Assembly (NCBI RefSeq): GCF_010093815.1
Contig: NW_022985562.1
Coordinates: forward strand, 806,001-870,000
Direction: 5' to 3'
Length of the DNA stretch: 64,000 nucleotides
Source: Pseudovirgaria hyperparasitica
Lineage: Eukaryota; Ascomycota; Dothideomycetes; Acrospermales; Acrospermaceae
A program made the translations under genes and the position numbers. Under the pieces are notes generated by a model. That model did not search any database and was not told where the DNA came from. It saw only the letters and a program-made list of their open reading frames with translations. The stretch's first letter is position 1, and every line of letters starts with the position of its first letter. Below are positions 1 to 10,661 of this stretch, in pieces.

Positions 1-1069
1 CCTCAAGATAACTCCCAACCGCCATCTTCCCGGCACTGTCGCCATTACGTATAGGCCACTTACACCAATCGAACGCATATACGCCCCATGGCGCGAGATA
101 GCTGCTGTTTGAGGGGGTTTGATCCGAAGACAGTGCTGCTGCAGGTCCTACGGTATCTTCCAGGCTAGACCCTGCCCTGGGTCTAATATCTGCCAACCCT
201 AGCGGGGACTGTGATAGTGCACCAGATGGCGTTTGCGGGTAGTATCTCGACGGAGTGGATGCCAATTTCGCGTTCTCGGGCGTGTTCGAGAAAGGTATGT
301 ACTTCTGTTCGAGGCCGGCAGGACTCGATCTGGAATATGTATGAGACGAACTCCCTCCTCCACCACCACCACCGGCACCACCACTCTGGTTTATGGTGTT
401 CGAGCGAGTAGGCAGTGTGTATTGCTGTGCATTCGTTTGTACTTGCGGCATTGTTGGGACAGTCGTGGGCGCGGTGTATGCGGAGGAAGGGCCTGGTCTT
501 TGATTTCCACCTGCTGGCTGGAGACTACCTGGAACGCCACCTGGAGAAGGTTGGCTCGGGACGTACTGATTGCCCTGAGGCGTGGCTTGCTGTAGGCTGA
601 TATTCGGAGCCCCGCCAGCAAACTGCTGCGGTGAGTCGAATGCCTGACCGTGTTGTTGAGGCGTGTGTAGACCTTGCTGTGCCGAGTGATGCTGACCCAT
701 TGAGCCCGGGCCGGTGGAGATGTGCAGTTCCTCTCCTCCTCTTCCAATAGTATTTGTCCGCCGTGGAGTCTCGAAGGGTTGCGGATTGTTCGCAGGGGCA
801 GAAGCGCTTGGGCCGGGCACCTGTGACGAGCCCAGCGCAGGCGTCGAGCCGCCGCTGAATGGACCAAGACCTGGAGCGTTCCCACTGCTTGGAAGAAGGG
901 AGTCTGTACCAGCAGCAGTCTGGCCTGAGGTTGCGCTTCTGAGATTTCCGGTTGGTGCGCCTATCGAGCCCAGCGCTCGGGCTGCTTGATAGATCCCCGC
1001 GGCGGGCGTGTTGCTTGAGGGGCCATGCTGCTGCTGCTGCTGTTGCTGCTGATGGTGGTGGAACGGCAT
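1..1069 (-). CDS. DCAF7/WDR68-like WD40 protein, N-terminal part (partial)
   Basis: The frame from an ATG at 1069 stays open to the left edge, giving 356 visible residues with no stop codon. The first ~310 residues are low complexity: a polyglutamine stretch directly after the start, then Gly/Ser/Pro/Gln-rich sequence with a poly-Gly run. The last ~40 residues change character and read APWGVYAFDWCKWP followed by GDSAGKMAVGSYLE. That matches the opening of the WD40 propeller in the DCAF7/WDR68/TTG1 family, which acts as a scaffold for DYRK-type kinases and CUL4 ligases. The propeller itself lies outside the window. The gene is divergent from the adenylyltransferase at 1436 across 366 bp. The long low-complexity head is additional to the animal protein. 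Family call is fairly sure; function in this fungus is inferred. Confidence 0.75.
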   Translation of the reverse strand, partial: MPFHHHQQQQQQQQHGPSSNTPAAGIYQAARALGSIGAPTGNLRSATSGQTAAGTDSLLPSSGNAPGLGPFSGGSTPALGSSQVPGPSASAPANNPQPFETPRRTNTIGRGGEELHISTGPGSMGQHHSAQQGLHTPQQHGQAFDSPQQFAGGAPNISLQQATPQGNQYVPSQPSPGGVPGSLQPAGGNQRPGPSSAYTAPTTVPTMPQVQTNAQQYTLPTRSNTINQSGGAGGGGGGGSSSHTYSRSSPAGLEQKYIPFSNTPENAKLASTPSRYYPQTPSGALSQSPLGLADIRPRAGSSLEDTVGPAAALSSDQTPSNSSYLAPWGVYAFDWCKWPIRNGDSAGKMAVGSYLE

Positions 1070-1435
1070 GATGGCCGGACGAGGGCCGATGGCGAGTCCA
1101 GCGTAGGGGACTATGAATATCGCTAGAGGGAGAGAGGCTGGTGCTGTGAAGGATTGTGAACACTCAAAAGTGCCAGGGTGACTTCGCGCTGGTCATTCGA
1201 CGATACCTTACCGCCCGCATCGAGCTTGAACGGAGGTGACTAAGCGAAAGCTCACTTTCCACCCACCCACTCTCACTCCACCCTGAAAGTTCTCCGAGTC
1301 GAGCTTCGCCATAACCGCGTCCGGTGCGGGGGGATTCCAAATGGGAGAAGCAATCATGCCGACATCATCCACTGAACATATAACTCCAAATATCATCCGG
1401 CTCTGCGATCGCTTGTGAATATATATATATCAAAG
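1070..1435. promoter_or_regulatory. Shared divergent promoter region
   Basis: This 366 bp stretch separates two divergently read genes, the WD40 gene (start 1069, - strand) and the CoA-biosynthesis gene (start 1436, + strand), and must hold both 5' leaders and core promoters. A short TA run (ATATATATAT at about 1420-1430) lies just before the + strand start. No specific factor site is claimed. Confidence 0.5.
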
Positions 1436-2719
1436 ATGCCGCCCATCAAACCTCAGTCGTCATTGGTTCTCTTACCGCCGGCGCCAAGCTCCCCGACATA
1501 TGAGAACCTGAAGGCCGCTTACAACACGACATTACTCACTATTCTACGTGATGCATCTCTCAAACTTGATGGCACGGGCGGTGGAGCTGTGTTGGAGATA
1601 GCCCTGCCTTGTCCTCATTTGTATGGTCAAGAAGACGCGCCTCGCAGCACCCTGTACGAACCTACACAACGACTGCTCGCAAATCTGTATAAGCTGATCT
1701 GCGTCGTCTGCGCGAGGGGCTCAATCAACATAGAAGATGTAGATGGCGTCGACGTACGCTTGATTCTCGTAGCTTACCCCCGCAATGGCAAGCTACACCA
1801 TGCACAGTCAGGATCGCCCGAGGCAGACGCGGAGGGTCCAGTTGTCACTATTCAGACTTTAGCACGCAGTGGTCGGGTATGGAACATGGTATACGCCGTA
1901 GAGACTGAAGCAGGCGAGCAGATCCTACGGCATTTCACCACATTTCATCGCTCAGTGGCCCAGGTCACAAAAGTACGAGGAGGAATTGTGCAAGTGCTTC
2001 CGAAAGATGAACTCAACGCATCATCAGTGGCAGCATCAGATGGCCAGAAGAAGCGCAAGCATGCCTCGGTGGCCGTCGGAGGGACGTTCGATCATCTTCA
2101 TATTGGTCACAAGCTACTTCTGAGCATGACAGCCTTCATGGTCGATCGCGCAGCCGACACGCTAGACGCGACGGAGCAAGAACAGGATCGAACGATTATC
2201 ATTGGCATCACAGGAGACGAGTTGCTTCAAAACAAGAAATACGCCGAGCATCTGGAGAGTTGGTCTGCCCGCCAGCAATTCGTGGACGCGTACATGCGCT
2301 CCATCCTGGACTTCTCGGCGCATGGCCAGCACTTGATCAGAGTAGACGAGCGGACGGAACCTGGTCCGAACGGCCATGTTGTCCATGTTACATTGCCGTC
2401 TGGCCTGGTGCTTCAGTACGTGGAGATCTGGGATCCGTTTGGCCCGACGATCACGGACCAAGCGATCAGTGCGTTGGTGCTCTCAGGTGAGACCAGGCGA
2501 GGGGGAGCGGCAGTGAATTCGAAGCGGGAGGAGAAGGCGTGGCTTCCGCTCGAGGTGTTTGAGGTAGATGTACTCGACGCTGAAGAGGAATTTGCAGCAG
2601 AGGCAGCAGCAGCACATGGGTCGCCGAAGGGTGGACAAGACACGTTTCAGAGTAAGCTTAGTAGCACAGAGATTCGCAAGAAGTTGAGCGAGAAGGGTGC
2701 AGGAAGGAATAAGATGTAA
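1436..2719 (+). CDS. CAB4: Phosphopantetheine adenylyltransferase (Cab4-type)
   Basis: A single-exon gene of 427 residues. It is predicted to transfer AMP from ATP to 4'-phosphopantetheine to form dephospho-CoA, the fourth step of CoA synthesis. The nucleotidyltransferase signature is clear at about residues 212-226: VAVGGTFDHLHIGHK, which contains the HxGH-type ATP motif. The C-terminal end SSTEIRKKLSEKG is also typical. The first ~200 residues form the extra N-terminal region seen in fungal orthologues. Unlike the animal enzyme there is no dephospho-CoA kinase domain, which fits the split Cab4/Cab5 arrangement of fungi. I chose the ATG at 1436; the frame is open 21 bases further upstream only through a GTG. 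Divergent from the WD40 gene. Confidence 0.9.
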   Translation: MPPIKPQSSLVLLPPAPSSPTYENLKAAYNTTLLTILRDASLKLDGTGGGAVLEIALPCPHLYGQEDAPRSTLYEPTQRLLANLYKLICVVCARGSINIEDVDGVDVRLILVAYPRNGKLHHAQSGSPEADAEGPVVTIQTLARSGRVWNMVYAVETEAGEQILRHFTTFHRSVAQVTKVRGGIVQVLPKDELNASSVAASDGQKKRKHASVAVGGTFDHLHIGHKLLLSMTAFMVDRAADTLDATEQEQDRTIIIGITGDELLQNKKYAEHLESWSARQQFVDAYMRSILDFSAHGQHLIRVDERTEPGPNGHVVHVTLPSGLVLQYVEIWDPFGPTITDQAISALVLSGETRRGGAAVNSKREEKAWLPLEVFEVDVLDAEEEFAAEAAAAHGSPKGGQDTFQSKLSSTEIRKKLSEKGAGRNKM

Positions 2720-4370
2720 TAGTAGAACATATACCTCGTACCATCTGCAGCATAAATCTAAATGACAGGCAGCCCTGGAGTGGGTCTGGAAGGCTTGGCC
2801 TGTTAAAAAATGGTGCACCTTACCGGGACTTTTTTTATCTGATATTCTCCGACATGCAGATATGCACGATGTATGTAAAGCAAAATGACGGGGCTGTAAG
2901 GTGATAATAAGAGCACAGATATGGACATTCGACATGAAAGACGATGCACGTTATATTCACGGGAGCAGAAGAAACATGTGGGTCTGATCCTTGTCAAAGA
3001 AAGTGTAGTTTCTACGTGGCGTACTGATGAGGGATAATTAGCATGTTTCGGCTTGACAGGTGTAGCCAGAGGCGTGTTGCGATCTATGTGGCTCGATACC
3101 ACTGAGCAGGATTGAGATGCTGCAATAAAAATGAGATGCTGCAGGGGGAGGGTACGGACAGGTAATGCATGCAAGGAGTTGCAAACGTCACCCGCATAGC
3201 GTGTTGTTCATGTGAGCTGCAAGTGAAGCTGCGGTGAGCGAAATGGATGCATGTGGTTTGCAAGAGGATTTCCATATCGGCGATCGGTGCGAGGAAGCAG
3301 ATGAAGAAGCCGTAAAGGCTAAAAGGGAATGCGGTCAAGCTATTCCGATGGTGGTGCGCTGTACGCTGTCCCCATGTGGAGAATGTAGTGTGTGTGTATG
3401 TACGTACTAAGACGAGCTAGTAAAGTCTAAGTTCTCCAACATGGTCCACCTTGCTGACTCCCGAGCCTTGTTTTGCATCATAGTCTGTGCAAAAAGACGG
3501 TTCGTCTCGACGGGACGGAGAAGAGCCGTGCCGTTGTCTGTCTCAATGGCTTCCGAGTTTCATTGAACGATCAACGACAACGTCTGTTCTTTCAATGATG
3601 CCAAGTGGCAGAAGACATGTATTGCAAACCAGGTAGCTGTGAACAGCGAAGCAGCGAGAGTACAGTATCAGCATGTCTCTTTTTGACTCTTTGAGTATTG
3701 TTGGACACATGCGGTGGGGTATTACTGCATGATACACGGCAGAAAAGTTTGATGGAAGCTTCTGGGCTGGTCGATTGTGCATATTTCTGCAGGCATGCAA
3801 GATCAAGTAATGAAGCAGTGCAGTGCAAGTGCAGTACAGTGCTTGGGATATTATGTATTTGGGTTCTGCAGCTGATCCGAAAAGTGCCGGTATGGACCGG
3901 GCCTTGCAACCGACGAGTAATTTTCTTCTTGTTTGCACGATTTTGCACGACTTTATCATGTCGACGACGCCCAGTACAGCAGCGGGTACATTTATTAATT
4001 GCATGATGGCAGCGATGGAAAATTGAGTGTGACGCCGGCGATATGGTCCGGAAAACGGCAAGACCAGTCCAGGACAGCTAGATTGAAGCCAGCTTGGGAC
4101 AGACGACAGACGACAGACTTGACATCCCAGCAACAGTTAGGTTCCTCGGCCTTGTGCAAGTCCCGGGCTCCTGGCGCACAAGGAGCCGAACATGTCAGGC
4201 GGCTCGCGTGGACTGATGATATGGCAAGCTTCGTCTAGCACGATCCATCCATGTAGTATTGAGCGAGACATGCATCAGCAGAGGATATGGAGGGATGGAG
4301 CGAGGGAGGAGGGGTCGCGTCGCAGCTTGATATCGCTGTTGGGGAGCTGTTGGAGCTGGGTATTGTGGTA

Positions 4371-4395
4371 GAGAGAGAGAGAGAGAGAGAGAGAG
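4371..4395. repeat. (GA)n microsatellite
   Basis: About 12 perfect GA units in gene-free sequence. Confidence 0.9.
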
Positions 4396-4728
4396 CAACT
4401 GGCGGCGGCGGCAGTGGACGCGCACGTCATGAGCGCTTATTGTGGCTGCATGATTGCCAGCGAAGCCTGCATGACAGGCATGAGGTAGTATCGTGTATTC
4501 TAGAGGAAGAGGAGGGAGGGTGTTGCTCGTTGTGGAGGTTAAGGTGGAGGTGGAGGTAAAGGATGAGGAGGAGGGTTGTGGTGGTTGGTGGTGGTTAGTG
4601 GTGGAGAGAGATGGAATTGAGGGAATGGGCGATTGGGATTGGTGGTAGAGGGGCTAGCAATTAGTCCATTTGGGACCAGTAAGGACCAGTAGGCAGCTTA
4701 ATAGCTTGACTAGCTAGTCGGCTAGTAG

Positions 4729-4764
4729 ACATACCATACCATACCATACCATACATACATACAG
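4729..4764. repeat. (CATAC)n/(CATA)n microsatellite
   Basis: Five-base CATAC units pass into four-base CATA units, in gene-free sequence. Confidence 0.85.
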
Positions 4765-5420
4765 TACCCATCCATACAGTACCCATACAGTCAGTACCCA
4801 TATATGGCTAGGGAGGGAGGTTTGTAGCAGAGGTGAGAGGTGTAGGTAATAGAGAGCGAGCAGTGAGAGGCAGTAGGCTGCTGGTCCATTTGGCGCGAGA
4901 CGGGCCTATACCCAGCTAATTCTGCCCCACCAACACCGCCAACTCTCGCTCTCGTTTCCCTCTCTGTCGCTCCCACCTGTCTTTTTATTGCCCTCTCTCC
5001 TCTCTCTCTCTCGACAGCCAACAGCCAACAGCTCCCCCCCCCCTCTTCATCCCCCCTCTGTTCCCCCTCATTGCTCGCCCCCTACACCCCCCTCCCCCCC
5101 TGTTTCCTCCCTCTGTGGTCCAAATAACTCTGCGCCTACACCCGCAGACCCGTTCCCGTTGTCTAAACACTGCTGAGGTGCATCAGATGTCGGTCATGTG
5201 ACTCGCTAGCAAGGGTGCAAAATCCGCTCTTAGCCAACCACAGCCTGCCCTGGCCTCTGCGCTGGTGCTCTGCCCTATCTCCACCACAATTGTCTTGGTG
5301 TTGTCGCCTCTATTACTCTACATAATACTACATCAATCAGATGAACCTGATCACTCATGTCTCCATCCATTTCTAGCTGACACCCACCACCCCCTTTCTC
5401 TCACTTCTCTCACTCTTTTC

Positions 5421-5474
5421 ACACACGTACACACACGCACACACACACACACATACACATACATACATACACGA
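5421..5474. repeat. (AC)n/(CATA)n microsatellite
   Basis: Imperfect AC repeat that becomes CATA units, within the pyrimidine-rich upstream region of the F-box gene. Confidence 0.85.
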
Positions 5475-5846
5475 TACTATCTATTACTTACTCTCTGTAC
5501 CTCCGTCTTGCTGCAAATATCTTCTTCTCGTCTCTTCATCCTCCTCCGACATGTGCTGTTGTCATGCTGCAGCCGCTTCCGACCAGTATTAGCTTCTCTT
5601 CTCATGTGGCCCCGTAGCGCTATCGCTTCTGCATGCCCTCTTCACAATCTCTGCTTGCATTCTGCTCTGACTTCTCCAAAGTCTTTTCCACTCCTCCACT
5701 ACCGCTACTGTTGCTCTTCACTTACGCTCGTTCCTGTCCGTTGTCACTCTATCTGCGCCGCGCTGCCTGCTGTTTGCCGCTCCACTCGCGAAACAGGCCA
5801 TTTATCCGGTAGATGATTGAGTTACCCCGCCTAGACCGCCGCAGAC

Positions 5847-7538
5847 ATGGCTTCCAGTACTTTCATCTTGAAGCTGTCAAACGAACTACTGCGCGATGTC
5901 CTGGACCATATCGAGGCCGATCCCGAGAAGCTGGTTGGACTCGACCGTCGGGCGTACCTATCACAGGAGAGCTTTAGCATCAGACCGCCACCCATCCCAG
6001 AACGGAGCCAGGCACAGGACATTGGCAACTTTCGACTAGCTTGTAGGCGCTTCTCCGAGCTGGGCGCCATACATCAGTTCTCACGCGTCACCACGCGTTT
6101 TTCTCGAGGGGGTTTGAGGAGGTTAGAGAATATAGCGGGGCGGGAACACCTTGCCAAGCATGTTAAGAAATTTAGTTACATGGTACCGTATTTTTACGTC
6201 AAAGGTCCTCCTACCCATTCAACCCAACACCTCCAAATAGACTCCACTGACTTTGCACCACCTGCAGGCCGAGAAAGACTTAATGAACTGCTTCCCAATT
6301 TGCCCGAAAGTCTCGGTGCACTGGATGTGAGTCACTTTGTCACAAAAGCAACAGAACAGAGAGAGATCGTTGAGACCGAAGAAGATGTACGCGTTCTCAA
6401 GAAGGCATTACTAGCATTCACATCCCTCCAACATGTGCAGATTCTCAGAGTTCAGGACCATGAGGATCAAATGCTCATCTCTTACATTCGACAACACGAG
6501 CACAGCCATCAGCTAGTAGAGCTCAACTGGGCGCCAGCATGCTCGCACAGTACAAAGACTCTCGTCGTCGCTCTCCTTGCCTCCAGGTCACCATGCTCGC
6601 GCTTTTCCTCACCTATGCTAAGCCCGCAATCTGCCGTCGTGCTTGTGGAGCGGCCGTTGCAGTCGTTTTCGACTCTTGCAGAGCGGCTGACGTGTCTGGA
6701 GCTCCACTTCGACGATGGCAACGATCTTGACAACAAGATGCGCGAGCTATCGTCAGTCTTCAAGACTGTTTTCACTGCTGCAAAGAACATGCAAGCAGTC
6801 CATGTCGGCTTCCCATCGCACCGACCACTAGGCCTGAAACTCGAGGAGCTTTTCCATAATGTTCGGTGGGAGAAGCTAGTAGCTTTCGGCATTCAGTCCT
6901 GGAGACTGGATGCAAGCGAAATAATTGCCATGGCTAAGCGGCATCGAGAGCGACTAAAAGGCCTGAGGCTGCGCGACGTGCAGCTGAAGGAGGGCAGCAT
7001 GTGGAAAGACGTGCTAGGCTATCTGCACGACGACATGCTTCGCCTAGACTGGGTGAGTCTTCGTCGCATCGGCTACGAAAAGACCTTTGATGCACAGTGG
7101 TCCATGGGTGCCGAGGTGCCAGATGACCCGCCAGGTGGCGGGAGTGACAGCGACGACGAGAGCGACACCTGGGATCCGCATGCTGACCTTGACGACGATG
7201 ATGATAATTATGATGACATGGCTGATGACCAGCCACAGAGTCAGACAAACTTCGACAACGCAGATCAGGATGGAGACAGTGATTCCGACACCTCGACCTG
7301 GGAATCAGAAGATGGCACCGAGGCTGAAGAAGGTGCGTCTGGCGACGCTGGCATGGGCTTTCCACCGCTATCGCCAGACACTCCTTCAAGCCTACGCTGG
7401 TGCAACTGCAATGGCCACAATACGTACCCAAGCTCAGCCGAGGAGCTTGATGACGACGGTGAGATAGTCAGCAATGTCAAGAGGAAGATGTGGGAGAAGT
7501 GGGTCGTCAGAAGGTGCTTCCAACACAGCTTCAAATGA
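5847..7538 (+). CDS. F-box domain protein with acidic tail
   Basis: A single-exon gene of 563 residues. The N-terminus (FILKLSNELLRDVLDHIEAD) starts like an F-box and continues with the conserved fungal pattern of an extended loop and RLACRRFSELGAIHQFSRVT, at about residues 6-80. F-box proteins recruit substrates to SCF ubiquitin ligases through Skp1. The middle has leucine-containing stretches, but no clear LRR or WD repeat. Residues ~430-510 are very acidic (DDDDDNYDD and many Asp/Ser), probably disordered. The last ~30 residues are basic and aromatic (KRKMWEKWVVRRCF). The start is the first ATG after the pyrimidine-rich leader. The substrate is unknown. Converges on LYS12. Confidence 0.8.
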   Translation: MASSTFILKLSNELLRDVLDHIEADPEKLVGLDRRAYLSQESFSIRPPPIPERSQAQDIGNFRLACRRFSELGAIHQFSRVTTRFSRGGLRRLENIAGREHLAKHVKKFSYMVPYFYVKGPPTHSTQHLQIDSTDFAPPAGRERLNELLPNLPESLGALDVSHFVTKATEQREIVETEEDVRVLKKALLAFTSLQHVQILRVQDHEDQMLISYIRQHEHSHQLVELNWAPACSHSTKTLVVALLASRSPCSRFSSPMLSPQSAVVLVERPLQSFSTLAERLTCLELHFDDGNDLDNKMRELSSVFKTVFTAAKNMQAVHVGFPSHRPLGLKLEELFHNVRWEKLVAFGIQSWRLDASEIIAMAKRHRERLKGLRLRDVQLKEGSMWKDVLGYLHDDMLRLDWVSLRRIGYEKTFDAQWSMGAEVPDDPPGGGSDSDDESDTWDPHADLDDDDDNYDDMADDQPQSQTNFDNADQDGDSDSDTSTWESEDGTEAEEGASGDAGMGFPPLSPDTPSSLRWCNCNGHNTYPSSAEELDDDGEIVSNVKRKMWEKWVVRRCFQHSFK

Positions 7539-7711
7539 AGTTAGGTCACTGACCATTCCTGTCAATTCGCACTCGCGATGTACTTGTACGGCACAGCAAA
7601 CACACTTTCGGCATCACTCAGAGACTGCCTATCTTGGTATACTTCTTGTACATGACATTACACACCAATCGCGCCAGCTTTTCGGTATACGACATCGCTC
7701 GCCCTTCATTT

Positions 7712-7754
7712 CACACACATACATACACACACATATACACACACACACATACAC
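7712..7754. repeat. (CA)n/(CATA)n microsatellite
   Basis: Imperfect CA repeat with CATA interruptions, downstream of the F-box gene. Confidence 0.85.
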
Positions 7755-8082
7755 GCCTTCGTGCCGATGATCCTGGGAGGCTGTACTCACTCACCATTAC
7801 GCTGATCAACGTCTTTTCAGAGACTTTTTTTTTATTTGGATACTATTTACACGCATGAGAGACGAGCAACGAAGTCACGTATGAGCACCATTTGAGAGAA
7901 AAAGTTGAACATGAATGAGTCCGGCGGCCAAACATCGATTATCAATCTGACTTTTTGTCAACCGTCCATTTAGACAGAGTTTTTGAGAACTTATCAGGAT
8001 TGTTTGAATCTGGGGCTCAGTTCGGGGCACGCACCTTTTTTCCAATCACTGTTTCTATGGAACTCGAATCTACCTCAGGATT

Positions 8083-8110
8083 GCTATATATACATACATA
8101 TATATATATC
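8083..8110. repeat. (TA)n microsatellite
   Basis: TA units interrupted by CATACA, in the convergent intergenic region. Confidence 0.8.
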
Positions 8111-8692
8111 CCTTTATACACTACTTTCCCCAAGAAGTCTCAACATATAACGTGCAGGCAGCTACAATGGCCACACCACCTCAGCGGAAAGCCGCCACTC
8201 CTCTTCATTAGGAAGATTAGCTATGAATAGATATCTATTGTGACTTGGTCTTTTATGGTAGAGAAGAACCCGAGGCTCTTCCGGCTGAATCCCGGCGATA
8301 TGGGTTTGTGTACGTCCTGTCCTGCCTGCCAAGCGTATCCGGGTAGGGCTGATCGTGCTTTCTCCATGCGAGAGATAAAAAAGTGAGGCCTGCTAGATGA
8401 CGTTTCTAGTGGACATCCCGTGCTCGTAGTGGTTGTAGATCCATGCGACCTGTCGGTGGCTGTGGCAGAGCGGATGGCATGCATCTATCACAGGTCTTAA
8501 ATACACATATCTTTGTTTATATCTCCATGATTTGGACAGACAGAAACAGAATAGACGTACAGTGATTTTCCATATTTTCAAGCTCTAGAAAAACGTCTAC
8601 CATCTAATGTCCTACACCGAAAAGAAACCCTCCCCGGGGAAAAAAAATGCATTTCCTCCAAACCACCCCGTTTTTTCCCCTCTCTTCCTTTC

Positions 8693-9839
<1,147 letters not shown>

Positions 9840-9935
9840 TGGTGCTTGCGTGTCGAGATGGGAGAGGTGGTGGTTCAGGCTGTGAAGCTCCTTTCGCGCC
9901 TGTGCAGAGAAATAATTTATCGGCGGCCGCATCAT

Positions 9936-10661
9936 CCGTACGTCCCGATGTCGGCTGGAACGTGGCCGAGCCAATAGCGGCAGAGCAGCAAACGCTTGTC
10001 AACAGTGTATGTATATGCAGGAGCAGGACTGCTGTCTGTAATAATGTTGGTGTTCTGGCTTCAAAACTTTATTTCTTGTACATGCAAGATACGTGAAGCA
10101 TATATCTGCCACATAGTCATCAATGTCAGCCCTGCTATGTATGGTTGAACGTCGAGTAAGGCCCCGAGTTCCCCGGATCCTCAACAACCTCCCCGTCCCG
10201 GCACGGCGTCACGAGTATCACGCATTATTATTCAAGGCATCCGGAGCTTTTTGCAATCGATAGTATAAATACTTTGTTCGACTATTATCCTCCCTACAAA
10301 AACCCCGATCATCTCTCCTTCCAACTTTCCCTGACGTGTCTTCTTGCTTTGCCAAACTGATACAAGCGAGTGAGTCCAGATTTTGGCCAGCACTAGAGCT
10401 TGTCTGCCAACCCTCCATTCCGGTCTCATTCGACGATACAAATGAGTAGTGGTGGTAATAGAATTCATACTGTGCATCGCATCTCCTTGAGCGAACAATG
10501 TGCGCTGTGATAACTAGGGAGCAAGCGCTCTACAGAGCCTCTGACAAGCCACCGCACTTGTTACCAATCCAAGCCCGTCGTGCATAACTCGTTGGCCTGG
10601 CCGCTCCTTGAGACACGATAGAAAGACAATTGGGTATTCAACTTGTACTCGAGAAATAGGC
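9936..10661. other. Intergenic region between LYS12 and the disordered-protein gene
   Basis: It holds the LYS12 promoter and the 3' end of the next gene; both genes are on the - strand. A GC-rich Not I-like GCGGCCGC lies at about 9923-9930. No coding signal was seen in the rest. Confidence 0.5.

Larger units (their letters stand above)
2720..5846. other. Long gene-free stretch and 5' leader of the F-box gene
   Basis: I see no convincing gene in these 3.1 kb. Open frames here on both strands have no recognisable domain and poor composition. The second half is full of simple sequence: a GA run, CATAC repeats, a C-rich tract at about 5030-5100, and an AC/CATA tract. From about 5180 to the ATG at 5847 the + strand is strongly pyrimidine-rich (CT-rich), typical of fungal promoters and 5' leaders, so this is probably the upstream region of the F-box gene. 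Confidence 0.55.
7539..8692. other. Convergent 3' intergenic region with simple repeats
   Basis: This region lies between the 3' ends of the F-box gene (+) and LYS12 (-). It holds an AC/CATA microsatellite and a TA-rich tract. No coding signal was found on either strand. It probably contains both 3' UTRs. Confidence 0.6.

Noticed and set aside
391-1163. Two - strand open frames of 164 and 212 residues
   Set aside because: They overlap the partial WD40 gene in other frames. The true frame is the one open from 1069 to the edge, which ends in recognisable WD40 sequence.
3543-4133. 196-residue - strand open frame
   Set aside because: No domain, no coherent composition, and it lies in a stretch with simple repeats; likely chance.
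5265-5816. 183-residue + strand open frame rich in Ser, Leu and Thr
   Set aside because: Its composition is explained by the pyrimidine-rich leader and AC repeat upstream of the F-box gene.
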